Shown here: one piece after another, positions 34,412-43,127 of the stretch
Layout of the letters: each line of letters opens with the position of its first letter
Numbering within the stretch: position 1 is the first letter of the stretch
Notes under the pieces: model-generated
Databases searched by the model: none
What the model was told of the DNA's origin: nothing
The model's input: only the letters and a program-made list of their open reading frames with translations
Source of the DNA: SAR324 cluster bacterium
GTDB lineage: Bacteria > SAR324 > NAC60-12
NCBI GenBank assembly: GCA_015231825.1
Contig: JADGAV010000035.1
Coordinates: forward strand, 1-52,492
Direction of reading: 5' to 3'
DNA length: 52,492 nt
Program-made: the position numbers and the translations under genes

Positions 34412-36634
34412 ATGAAATCCATACACTCCCTCCTTCTTCCAAGACTGAATTTTTTAAAAAAGTTTACTCCAGAAATTCGAAACCGTCTCTTTGCCATTGC
34501 CGGTTTGGTGTCCTGTATTTTTTTCCTGATTTATTTTGATGTTCAACAGGGATTTACGAGCTGGAATACCATCAATTCGAAACTGAGTATTTTTGTGGCG
34601 ATCAACGTCAACATCGTCTTGCTGGTACTCGTCTTCTATTTGATCCTGAAAAATCTGTTGAAGCTGATTTTTGAAGGGAACCGCCAGGCTCTGGGAGTCA
34701 ATCTTAAAACAAAGCTGATCATTGCCTTCATTCTGATTTCATTGCCGGCAACCCTCTCACATTTGTTTTCTACATTGTATACCAATTCTGCACTGGAATC
34801 CTGGCTCGCCAATCAAAGGGAAACTGCGAAACAAAATGCGCAGAGTATCTCAACGGCGTATTACCGCAATTTGCACAACCTGCTGGAGGTGCAGGGATGG
34901 CTTGTGAAAAATGCACTGATCAACAATCCCGAAATTCTCAACAGTCCGCAGGATTTGAATTATCTCATCACTCAGGGAAATGCAGAAGGCGTGACCATCT
35001 ATTCAAATCAGCAGGCGATTCTGTTTCAAGCCCTGCGGACTTATAAATCTGAAAAGTACTGGCGGGTGGTGAAAGATTTTGAATGGGAACAGATTCGGGA
35101 TCAACCGAAAGCATGGCTTTCAGAAGATTTGGGAAAACGGCGGATATGGCGCCTCCTGCAAAAAGTGACCGTGGAAAAAAAACCTATGGTAATTGAGATT
35201 TTGTATGTGGATACCAAACATCTCACCTCGGCGCTGAATGATATGGATGATCAGGAGATCAACACCAAAATCCTTGCAGAATCGGAGGAGTTGATAAAAA
35301 ATTATTATATCATCAGTTTACTGCTGATGGTTTTTTTAATTGTTTTTGTTGCCACCTGGTTTGCATTCTATCTGGCAAGAGGCTTTGTTCATCCAATTGA
35401 GCAGCTGGCTGATGCGACTCAACGAGTGGCGCATGGAGAGCTTGGATTTCAGGTGGTTGCTGAAAAAGGGATGCCGCTCGACCGTGATTTTGGGCAATTG
35501 GTCAATTCCTTCAATTCAATGAGCCAGGAGCTTTTTGAAAACCAGATCGCCCTGCAGAAAACAACAGAGCATTTGCAGAAAAGTCATCTTGCTCTGGAAG
35601 AACACACCCGATTTGTGGAACTGGTCCTGGAAAATATCAAAACCGGGGTGATTTCTTTAGACATGGAGGGGCAGATCAACGGATTGAATCGTGCTGCAAA
35701 AAAATTTCTGCAGCTCAAACAATCGAGGTTTTTAGATGAACATTACCGGAAAGTCCTGGACAAAGAATCCCTGGAACTTTTTGAAGAGATGTTTCAGGAG
35801 ATCCGAAGCAAAAAGTCAAAATCAATATCCCGCGAATTGTCGCTGACTAAAAATGAGGAACCGCTCGATATCTCTGTCACTTTGCTGACTTTGGAAAACC
35901 GGGAAAAAGAACCCGTGGGGATGATCTCAGTCTATGAGAATGTTACTGAAATTCAACGCTTTCAGCGTGCCCATGCCTGGCGCGATGTCGCCCGCCGGAT
36001 TGCCCATGAAATTAAAAATCCCCTCACTCCCATCCAATTGTCAGCAGAACGGATACGGAGAAAATACCTCAATCAAATGCCCGATTCAGAGGTTCTGGAC
36101 CAGGCAACCCAGACTATTGTTAAAGAAGTGGAGATGCTCAAAAACATGGTGAATGAGTTTTCAAATTTTGCTCGTCTTCCAGAATCGAACCTGCAGCCGG
36201 ATAACTTCAATCTGACCATTGAAGAGGCGGTGCAACTTTATCGGAATGCCATCTCCGAACGAATCCGCCTGATCACCGAACTGGATGATCAAGTGCCCCG
36301 ATTCTCCCTCGATCGTGAACAAATGAAGCGGGTCTTCATCAACTTGATCGATAACGCCGTTGCTGCCATCGACGGAGAGGGGGAGATCAAAATATCGACC
36401 GCATTTGATGCTGAATTGAAAATGGTGCGGATAGAAGTCGCTGATACCGGTCCTGGAGTGCCACCTGAAATTCGCCATCGTCTGTTTGAACCCTACACGA
36501 CCACCCAAAAACATGGAACAGGGTTGGGCTTGAGCATCGTTGCTCAGATCATTTCTGATCACAATGGATACATCCGGCAACAGAATCTCGAGTCTGGAGG
36601 ATCGTGTTTTTCAATTGAACTGCCTGTCACTTGA
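34412..36634 (+). CDS. NtrY-like sensor histidine kinase
   Basis: The 740-residue kinase has three N-terminal hydrophobic helices (about residues 28-47, 60-82 and 103-122), an extracytoplasmic segment, a further helix near 297-320, a HAMP domain, a PAS domain (about 405-510) and the kinase core. H532 lies in RRIAHEIKNPLTPIQLSAERIRR, the classic NtrY H-box. The ATPase part has FINLIDNAVAAI (N), DTGPGVP (G1) and GTGLGLSIV (G2). This layout is that of NtrY, but no NtrX response regulator follows. The next gene, 190 bases downstream, is a winged-helix protein. Confidence 0.88.
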   Translation: MKSIHSLLLPRLNFLKKFTPEIRNRLFAIAGLVSCIFFLIYFDVQQGFTSWNTINSKLSIFVAINVNIVLLVLVFYLILKNLLKLIFEGNRQALGVNLKTKLIIAFILISLPATLSHLFSTLYTNSALESWLANQRETAKQNAQSISTAYYRNLHNLLEVQGWLVKNALINNPEILNSPQDLNYLITQGNAEGVTIYSNQQAILFQALRTYKSEKYWRVVKDFEWEQIRDQPKAWLSEDLGKRRIWRLLQKVTVEKKPMVIEILYVDTKHLTSALNDMDDQEINTKILAESEELIKNYYIISLLLMVFLIVFVATWFAFYLARGFVHPIEQLADATQRVAHGELGFQVVAEKGMPLDRDFGQLVNSFNSMSQELFENQIALQKTTEHLQKSHLALEEHTRFVELVLENIKTGVISLDMEGQINGLNRAAKKFLQLKQSRFLDEHYRKVLDKESLELFEEMFQEIRSKKSKSISRELSLTKNEEPLDISVTLLTLENREKEPVGMISVYENVTEIQRFQRAHAWRDVARRIAHEIKNPLTPIQLSAERIRRKYLNQMPDSEVLDQATQTIVKEVEMLKNMVNEFSNFARLPESNLQPDNFNLTIEEAVQLYRNAISERIRLITELDDQVPRFSLDREQMKRVFINLIDNAVAAIDGEGEIKISTAFDAELKMVRIEVADTGPGVPPEIRHRLFEPYTTTQKHGTGLGLSIVAQIISDHNGYIRQQNLESGGSCFSIELPVT

Positions 36635-36824
36635 CAAGAGCAGCGGGCAGCCGCTCAGGATCTGGGTGCGGATTAAAAGGGAACCGGCAATTGACGGCAC
36701 CTTATCCTTTTGAATCTGACAGAGGTCCGGTTGGTTTGCGCATTTATTGCAAAACAACTTGACGATAGAAGTTTTCATGATAGAGTTGTTCAAAATGTGA
36801 ACAATATTCCCTCAGGAGACACCT

Positions 36825-37403
36825 ATGAGCATGGACAACGAAGATCTCCGTACTCTGGCATTATTTGAAAAAGTCGAAAAAAACCAAGGTATCAATCAAA
36901 GACAGCTTGCAAAAGAACTTGGAATTTCCCTGGGGTTGACCAATGCGTTCATCCAAAAAGTTCTGCAAAAGGGCTGGATGCGGGCACGACAGGTCAGCGC
37001 GCGGCGGTGGATTTATTTTTTGACTCCTCAAGGGGGGATGGAAAAAAGCCGGTTGACCGCCAACTATTTGAAGCGGTCTATCGACTACTTTCGAGATTTG
37101 AAGCAAAGGGTGAACAACAAGCTGATGGAACTCGCTGCTCAGGGGATCAAAGGCTTGCATGTTTACGGCAGAAGCGATCTTTCTGAAGTGGTGACACTCT
37201 GTCTGCCACTTTGGGAAATCGAGCTGCTCAGCACAATCACGACGGATCATTTGACTTCCCCGGATTCTCCCGACATGCCCCTCCTTCCGGAACTTCACGC
37301 CAACCAACTAATTTTGATCACGGCATTGGAAGATGTTGAAATGATCAAAACCCATCTCCTTTCGAACGATTACAAAGAAACTGAACATTGGGTCTATTTT
37401 TAG
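36825..37403 (+). CDS. Winged-helix transcriptional regulator with a C-terminal Rossmann-like domain
   Basis: The 192-residue protein has a MarR/ArsR-like winged helix at about residues 5-75 (NQRQLAKELGISLGLTNAFIQKVLQKGWM, then a wing with RRWIYFLTPQG). Residues 75-192 begin with a helical linker and then IKGLHVYGRSDLSEVVTLCL, reminiscent of a nucleotide-binding fold. A good AGGAG lies six bases before the ATG. The N-terminal half resembles the small MarR-like regulators found in exopolysaccharide gene clusters; target genes are unknown. Confidence 0.7.
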   Translation: MSMDNEDLRTLALFEKVEKNQGINQRQLAKELGISLGLTNAFIQKVLQKGWMRARQVSARRWIYFLTPQGGMEKSRLTANYLKRSIDYFRDLKQRVNNKLMELAAQGIKGLHVYGRSDLSEVVTLCLPLWEIELLSTITTDHLTSPDSPDMPLLPELHANQLILITALEDVEMIKTHLLSNDYKETEHWVYF

Positions 37404-37505
37404 ATGGACCTTTGAAAACAGTCTTTTCCTCCAGCCAGATGCAGTCCTGAAAAGGAATCAAAACACGGAATTTCAGTTTTTGGAATAAATCAGGATTTTC
37501 ATTTT

Positions 37506-37673
37506 ATGAAAATCTGCCTGTTGAATCCACTGTGGAAACGCGAAGGGATGATTTGCCCGGGGCAATCTTTCCAGGTCAGGAAGAAAAATTCAGTTGATTT
37601 TTATTTTTTTGGAAGGGGACTGGATTTGAACCGTGTTCAGATTGTCAAGATTCACGTTGAACGAATGAAATAA
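37506..37673 (+). pseudogene. Short ORF resembling the N terminus of a B12-binding radical-SAM protein, possible remnant
   Basis: A 55-codon frame begins MKICLLNPLWKREGMICPG, close to the MKILLVNPPW opening of cobalamin-binding radical-SAM enzymes, and then loses any resemblance. Codons from about 29 on are antisense to the 3' end of the M14 peptidase gene. It may be the broken start of a gene once following the winged-helix regulator, or chance. No good ribosome site is seen. Confidence 0.25.
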
Positions 37674-38711
37674 GCTGCGTTGCAGGCCCTGGAAATACCG
37701 TTCCGATTTCGTGTAGTCGGCACTGGGGAGTTCCAGCGTATAAATGGGAATCTGCCATTCATCTCCGTAACGACCTAAACTGCCGGTAAATGTCCGATAA
37801 TTTCTAAATTTATAATGACTTTCTTTAGAAAAGTGGAGCGCCAGTGCTTTGGCTTTTTTAAACACAGTGCGTTGAGAAGAATTTCTTACTGTGCCGTCCA
37901 GATAGTCCAGGTCCAAAAAGTTCATCGGTGCATGTATCGATATGATTTTGTCGGGAGTGAATTTTTGTATCAAATTGACGACGAACTGATTTTCAGGTTC
38001 CGAGTTTGCAGTCCTGCCCGGATAACGCCTTTTGTTGCTTTGGTAACGCTGTTTCCATTCTTTTAATGCTGACAGCCTCCAGTTCCTGGTGGGGAGGTTA
38101 CGATTCAAGTCAATTCCCCGGATATTTGTTCTGGTTTTTTTTGTTTTCAAAAATCCGTCAGGATTGACAAGGGGGGCGATAACGACGCGGTGATTGAGCA
38201 GCTCGGGCTGCTTTTTCAGAAGTTTGTGAAGGCGAAAACACTGATAGGGGGTGTTTTCATCCGAATGAACACTGCAGAGCAGCAGGGAAGTGGGAGATTT
38301 GTTGCCGATCACGGTATAAATGAGGGGTGAGTTCTGCACCGACTGCATCTCAGCTCGCCAATCGTCGCTGTTGCAACGGATGGCTTTCCATTTTAGACGA
38401 TCAAATTCCTGATTCAGTTTCCGGCAGAACGGTTTGATCGGGACTCCGGTGCCGATGTCCATCATCGGTTTCGTGTAGTCCAAACTGATCCATCCCTTTT
38501 GTTTTACCTCGAATTGAATTTCTCCCCATCCTTCACGTTCATTCAAAACAATAAATTGCTGCCCTTCATAAACACGGCCGATCAGTTTTCCTTTGGGTTC
38601 CTGACGCACTCTCAGGATCTTCGTGTCAACCAGGATTGACTGTGCCCAGACAGCGCTTGTTTGACACCCAAGGATTGCGGTCAGGAAAAATAGAACTTTC
38701 ATCCATTTCAT
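37590..38711 (-). CDS. Exported M14-family zinc carboxypeptidase/amidase with N-terminal SH3 domain (MpaA-like)
   Basis: Starting from the ATG at 38711 the protein is 373 residues with a signal peptide MKWMKVLFFLTAILGC, where ILGC could be a lipobox; VWAQ is an alternative cleavage site. Residues 25-85 look like a bacterial SH3 domain (DTKILRVRQEPKGKLIG, GWGEIQF). The M14 domain follows: H149-x2-E152 (VHSDEN), RGIDLNRN, the third ligand H260 in ISIHAPMN and catalytic E327 in YTLELPSAD. Closest known role is cleavage of gamma-D-Glu-Dap bonds in murein peptides. An upstream frame extension overlaps folC and is not used. Confidence 0.8.
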   Translation of the reverse strand: MKWMKVLFFLTAILGCQTSAVWAQSILVDTKILRVRQEPKGKLIGRVYEGQQFIVLNEREGWGEIQFEVKQKGWISLDYTKPMMDIGTGVPIKPFCRKLNQEFDRLKWKAIRCNSDDWRAEMQSVQNSPLIYTVIGNKSPTSLLLCSVHSDENTPYQCFRLHKLLKKQPELLNHRVVIAPLVNPDGFLKTKKTRTNIRGIDLNRNLPTRNWRLSALKEWKQRYQSNKRRYPGRTANSEPENQFVVNLIQKFTPDKIISIHAPMNFLDLDYLDGTVRNSSQRTVFKKAKALALHFSKESHYKFRNYRTFTGSLGRYGDEWQIPIYTLELPSADYTKSERYFQGLQRSLFHSFNVNLDNLNTVQIQSPSKKIKIN

Positions 38712-38808
38712 AGCCGAACTCGTTTGAAGAGAGCGTTTCGTCGAAGTTTTTTCCAAGGAGGCCGGTTTCACAGAGTGATCAATGGGCTCCCGGGATGTTT
38801 TATATACA

Positions 38809-40185
38809 TTAATCTTCCGTAAAGATGCAAGCCTCACACCCAAGAGCCTGGAATATTTCTCCAACCAGATAAAAAGAACCTGAGACAACAATGGGCTCGT
38901 GGTGCCTCTGGTGGAGATGCTCCAAAACGTCGGCGACACGAGGTATTGATTTTATCAGCGGTGGAGCCTGCAGAGAACGACAAGCGGAAAAAATAAAATC
39001 CGTCAGTTTTTGAGGAGAAGCGGCACGGACGGAAAGTGCTTGAGTAGCAACGATATGGTGGGCATTGCGACACAATTCCTGCAATGGAACCTTCAATGCT
39101 TCAATCAGTTTGTCGTCTGCAAAGCCGAGGACTAAAGTATAATTCGTGATTTGCCATATCTGCAGCTGGCGCGACAAAGCCTGCAGTGCAATGGCATTGT
39201 GTCCACCATCAAAGATGACTGTTGCAAAGGGGGGAAGGTTTTCCTGCCAAAGAAGCTTTTCATGATATTCCAGGCGTCCCGGCAATCTGAAAGAAGTGGC
39301 GGCCTCGATCCAGTTTCGCCGCTGCCCGCTCCCGGAAACTTTCGGATTGAGGGTAGTGTAGGCCATCAAAGCTGTTTTAAGACACTCCAGGTAGGGAATA
39401 GACGATTGCTGTTTTGGAAGCGGAAAAAGGTCGATTTCACCACTCGGCCACCTGAACTGAAAATGATCCTGCACTCTTTCGACTGACAATTCTTCGGCGC
39501 AGACAGGAGGACTGCCCGAAAGCTCCAATTGCTTTTTGAGCCACGTCATCAGTTCTTTGGCCTGAGTGGCGAGCACCGTGGGAATCCCTTTCCTGACAAT
39601 ACCCAGCTTTTCCTGTGCAATGGCTTCCAGAGAGTTGCCAAGAACGTTGATATGGTCATAGCCAATCGTTGTGAGAATGCAAAGCTCCTTTTCTGTCACA
39701 TTGGTGGAATCCGCACTTCCTCCTAAACCGGTTTCTAGTACGATCCACTGAGCTTGAGCCTCCTGGAACACAAGAAATGCAATCGCTGTTAAAATATCAA
39801 AATATGAAAGATAGATACGACCCGAGTAGGTTTCGGCTTGCTTCAGAACCCGGGATGCGTTCCGGGTGAAGCTTTCTTTGGAAACCAGCTGTCCATTCAA
39901 AACAATCCGTTCCCGGATATCAAGGACATGAGGAGAGCTGTATAGTCCGGTAATGAAGCCCTCTTTCTCAAAGATTCGGGCCAGCATTGCGCCCGTCAAT
40001 CCCTTGCCGGTTGTTCCGGCGATGTGGATGATTTTTGCAGCCTTTTGGGGCTCTCCTAAATCGGCCAGCAATTGTTTGATACCGGAGAGTTTGCTGATAT
40101 CTCGAAATTTTGCGGTGGTTTCATAACTTCCTCGTTGTTCGAGTTCCCTGAGAACCGACAAGTAGGCATTTTCGCTGGAAGACAT
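38809..40185 (-). CDS. folC: Bifunctional dihydrofolate synthase/folylpolyglutamate synthase
   Basis: This 458-residue Mur-ligase-like protein has IIHIAGTTGKGLTGAML (ATP site, with Thr where GTNGKG is usual), LYSSPHVLDIRERI, the omega-loop region VLETGLGGSADSTN and VIFDGGHNAIAL. FolC adds glutamate to dihydropteroate and extends folate polyglutamates. It follows ispG by 68 bases on the same strand and precedes the M14 gene by 97 bases. Confidence 0.93.
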   Translation of the reverse strand: MSSSENAYLSVLRELEQRGSYETTAKFRDISKLSGIKQLLADLGEPQKAAKIIHIAGTTGKGLTGAMLARIFEKEGFITGLYSSPHVLDIRERIVLNGQLVSKESFTRNASRVLKQAETYSGRIYLSYFDILTAIAFLVFQEAQAQWIVLETGLGGSADSTNVTEKELCILTTIGYDHINVLGNSLEAIAQEKLGIVRKGIPTVLATQAKELMTWLKKQLELSGSPPVCAEELSVERVQDHFQFRWPSGEIDLFPLPKQQSSIPYLECLKTALMAYTTLNPKVSGSGQRRNWIEAATSFRLPGRLEYHEKLLWQENLPPFATVIFDGGHNAIALQALSRQLQIWQITNYTLVLGFADDKLIEALKVPLQELCRNAHHIVATQALSVRAASPQKLTDFIFSACRSLQAPPLIKSIPRVADVLEHLHQRHHEPIVVSGSFYLVGEIFQALGCEACIFTED

Positions 40186-40253
40186 AAGTATTCTGCGGGT
40201 TTTTTGTTGAAGAGGAAGTTTCTGCCTTTTTCAGGAGTTTTTGGAACAATGAA

Positions 40254-42053
40254 TCAAGGGTCGACCCATTCGCCGTGGTCTTTGATCAAATTAATCAGGC
40301 GGTCGACCGCCTCAATTTCGGGGATATTTCGTTCCACACAGTCCTGCTTTTTGTAGAGGTTGATTTTTCCTTCACCTGCCCCTACATAGCCGAAATCTGC
40401 GTCTGCCATTTCTCCAGGACCATTGACGATGCATCCCATGATGCCGATTTTAACCCCTTTGAGATGCTGGGTCCGGGATTTGATGGCTTCCGTGGTACTG
40501 TTCAGATCAAAAAAGGTGCGGCCGCACGAAGGGCAGGAAATAAAATCTGCTTTAAAAAGACGTGCGCGGGTGGATTGGAGGAGGGTCTGACAAAAATGAA
40601 AAACCGGTTTTTCAGTATTGCTCTCCGGGCAGGCAAGACAGTCGATCAGCCCGTCTGCAATCAAAGCTCCTGTTTCTGCAGCCAGGCCATACCATTCTTC
40701 CGGATCATCACTTTCTGGAACAACAATCCCAATCGGCCAATCCAATTTGCAGGAATCGAGAATTTGCACGAGCCGGCGGACTGGAAAAAGAGGATGGGAA
40801 CCTTGAATCATGAGCAGCCGTGCAGGCATTTTCTGCAAGTCCGCGAGGGATTCTGCAAAACCCGGTTCTCCTATGTCCTGATCTTTCATCAGCAGAATAG
40901 GAGGAAACAGGAAATTTTCTCCGGATGGCGGAACTTTTTGATAAATTTGAATATCTGCCGAAAAAAATTCTCCCGATTGGGGCATGGTCAAAATCTGATC
41001 GAAGGACTCTGCCGGGAGCTCTTTTACTGCAAAGGGGCTCACGCCGAAAAATCGAAACGTTTCTTCACCTCCGACACGGACGGGTCCCAAAGAAACCGTT
41101 TGTGAAACCCGTCTGGAAAACTGAACGGGGGCTTCATGGATGGCCTCTTTCCAGGAAAGAGACTCTCTGCGAAAATTTTCCAGGGCAAACAGGATTGATT
41201 GGGCTGCCGGGATTTCGTTTTCTGCCGGTTCTGTGAGCGAAACCCGAATGGTATCGCCAATCCCGTCGTTCAGCAGACTGCCGATGCCGATGGCGCTTTT
41301 TATGCGGCCATCCCATCCGTTCCCTGCCTCCGTCACACCCAGATGCAGAGGATAATCCATCGCCTCCTCTTCCATTTTGATTGCCAGAAATCGATAGGCT
41401 TGCAGCATCACCAGGGGAATGGATGACTTCATGGAAATAATAATTTCATTGAAATCGTGTTTGCGAAAAATTCGGATAAATTCCAGAGCCGATTCGACCA
41501 TCCCTTCCGGCGTATCCCCATAGCGATTGAGCACTCGATCAGACAGGGATCCGTGGTTGGTTCCGATTCGCAGGGCACAATGATATTTTTTCAGATTGCG
41601 GATCAGTGGAAGGAGCTTCCCTTCAACCCGGTCGAGTTCTTCCTGATACTGTTGTTCCGAATATTCCCGAATTTCAAAACGCTTCCGATCCGCATAATTT
41701 CCCGGGTTGATGCGGACTTTCTCTACAAATTCACAACTGTCAATTGCCAGTTTGGGGTTAAAATGAATGTCTGCAGCAATTGGAATTTCGATCCCCCGAG
41801 CTTTCATCCCCTGTCGGATTGCCGGTAAACTCTCAACGGATTTTTGATTGGGAACCGTGATTCGGATCAGTTCGCAACGCACCTTGGCCAAGGCCGTGAT
41901 TTCTTCCAGAACTTCCGGGATATCACAAGTATTGGAGGTGAGCATGGATTGGATGCGGATGGGTTCGCTGCCCCCGATTTTAAGAGAGCCAACCGAAACC
42001 ACCCGTGTGGAACGCCTTGCAAATGCAAGGGGGGTTCTGAATTTTGGCATCAT
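40254..42053 (-). CDS. ispG: 4-hydroxy-3-methylbut-2-enyl-diphosphate synthase IspG (GcpE), long form
   Basis: At 599 residues this is the long type with a large domain inserted between the TIM barrel and the iron-sulfur domain; the common short form is near 370. The barrel starts TRVVSVGSLKIGGSEPIRIQSML. The C-terminal part has SCPSCGRTFFDL and IMGCIVNGPGEMADADFGYVG with the cysteines and Glu that bind the 4Fe-4S cluster and act in catalysis. It catalyses the penultimate MEP-pathway step. The long form is known from plants, Chlamydia, Bacteroidetes and others. Confidence 0.95.
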   Translation of the reverse strand: MMPKFRTPLAFARRSTRVVSVGSLKIGGSEPIRIQSMLTSNTCDIPEVLEEITALAKVRCELIRITVPNQKSVESLPAIRQGMKARGIEIPIAADIHFNPKLAIDSCEFVEKVRINPGNYADRKRFEIREYSEQQYQEELDRVEGKLLPLIRNLKKYHCALRIGTNHGSLSDRVLNRYGDTPEGMVESALEFIRIFRKHDFNEIIISMKSSIPLVMLQAYRFLAIKMEEEAMDYPLHLGVTEAGNGWDGRIKSAIGIGSLLNDGIGDTIRVSLTEPAENEIPAAQSILFALENFRRESLSWKEAIHEAPVQFSRRVSQTVSLGPVRVGGEETFRFFGVSPFAVKELPAESFDQILTMPQSGEFFSADIQIYQKVPPSGENFLFPPILLMKDQDIGEPGFAESLADLQKMPARLLMIQGSHPLFPVRRLVQILDSCKLDWPIGIVVPESDDPEEWYGLAAETGALIADGLIDCLACPESNTEKPVFHFCQTLLQSTRARLFKADFISCPSCGRTFFDLNSTTEAIKSRTQHLKGVKIGIMGCIVNGPGEMADADFGYVGAGEGKINLYKKQDCVERNIPEIEAVDRLINLIKDHGEWVDP

Positions 42054-42156
42054 GTGCTTGTCACCCGAAACAACGGTACTTTTCTAATTCAAAACGACAT
42101 TCATTTTGATCAGTTTGAGGGTAACAAAATGCCTGTTTTCAGGGAAAACAGTCAAG

Positions 42157-42612
42157 TTAGATATGTGGTGCCGTCTGGGCTAATCCATCTTGGGCTGATT
42201 TTGAGGAAAGAACCGGAGGCGTTGGACCGGTGTAACGCCGAATTACTTTGAAGAGATGGCGGATTTCATTCGCATCGATGTCTTTGACATGGCTGCGCTG
42301 CGATTTGAGTACACGATTGATGAATCCCAGCTGCTGGTTGGAAGAGACGTAACCCAGGGCAATCAATTGTTTATTCAGAGAATTCAGAACTTTCATCTTT
42401 TTTTGAGGAAACTGACTTTCCTCTGGAGGAGGACTGTCTTCTGACAATACAATGCCCTGCAGCGAAGGTATTTTTGTTTTCTGCTGATTTTTGTTTGCTT
42501 TTGGTTTATTGCTGGTTTTCTGCTTTCGCCGATCTCTTCCCAATTCTATGGCCACAATAATGCTGGACAAGATTAAAGAGATCAGACAAAACCCAAGCAG
42601 CATAGCCTCCAT
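42157..42612 (-). CDS. Membrane-anchored protein of unknown function
   Basis: I do not recognise this 151-residue protein. It has one N-terminal helix (AMLLGFCLISLILSSIIVAIELG), a basic, Lys/Asn/Gln-rich linker and a C-terminal segment of about 80 residues (KKMKVLNSLNKQLIALGYVS onward) that looks helical. The ATG at 42612 is chosen because AGGGAG lies seven bases upstream; a start at 42645 would put 11 extra residues before the helix. It lies 103 bases upstream of ispG on the same strand. Confidence 0.6.
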   Translation of the reverse strand: MEAMLLGFCLISLILSSIIVAIELGRDRRKQKTSNKPKANKNQQKTKIPSLQGIVLSEDSPPPEESQFPQKKMKVLNSLNKQLIALGYVSSNQQLGFINRVLKSQRSHVKDIDANEIRHLFKVIRRYTGPTPPVLSSKSAQDGLAQTAPHI

Positions 42613-43127
42613 GATATTCTCCCTTTCAACAATGTATTGATCCATTCACCATTCCCTGGCGGCATCTAAATGTTTTTTTGACATTTAGCACAAAGCAGGA
42701 AATAGACCACTTTGTGCACCATCCCCGGAAAATGGTCCGGAAGACAAAAACCTTCATTCGGGGATTTGAATGGATTTGTTCTGGTTTTATCGATCGATTG
42801 GATCTCTGGCGCGCCATTCAAAAAAATTCGGATCTGGAATTTTGAGAATAAGAAATGAAATCCATGCGATCCAAACTGGCATTTGAAAGTCCTTTTGTGC
42901 TCCTTTGAGAGGAAAATAATTCCCTCAGCACGCTGGGACTGATCCGTTTCGTTTGAATGCGAATGACCCTTTTTCTGTGCCAGGGGTCTGTTTGCAAAGC
43001 GACCTTGTTTGGGGGCCTTGCGCTTTACCGGGAGAGAACTGAAGTGGCATTGAAATTGTATTACTCTTCCTGGAAATGAACTGCAGTTTGGCATTGTAAA
43101 TTTATTGATTTAGCGGAGATAAACCTC
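42613..43127. other. Divergent intergenic region before flgI, with two adjacent hairpins
   Basis: About 500 bases between the membrane-anchored gene and flgI. CTAAATGT/ACATTTAG (42666-42673 and 42681-42688) and CACAAAG/CTTTGTG (42689-42695 and 42710-42716) are perfect inverted repeats that abut each other. A minus-strand open frame at 42666-43094 has no convincing protein character. The region probably holds divergent promoters. Confidence 0.5.
43045..43060 (+). promoter_or_regulatory. Weak candidate sigma-54 promoter for flgI
   Basis: TGGCATTGAAATTGTA has the GG-N10-G spacing of a -24/-12 element, but the -12 dinucleotide is GT, not GC. It is 68 bases upstream of the flgI start. Flagellar middle genes are often sigma-54 dependent, so it is worth noting, but the match is imperfect. 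Confidence 0.25.

Noticed and set aside
36611..36793. Minus-strand 60-codon frame with CNKCANQPDLC
   Set aside because: It overlaps the end of the NtrY-like gene and lacks a ribosome site. The cysteines alone are not enough.
42666..43094. Minus-strand frame ending in VVYFLLCAKCQKN, faintly like the end of short zinc-finger anti-sigma proteins
   Set aside because: The rest of the frame is unlike any protein, there is no ribosome site or plausible start, and the pattern lacks the upstream Cys and His spacing.
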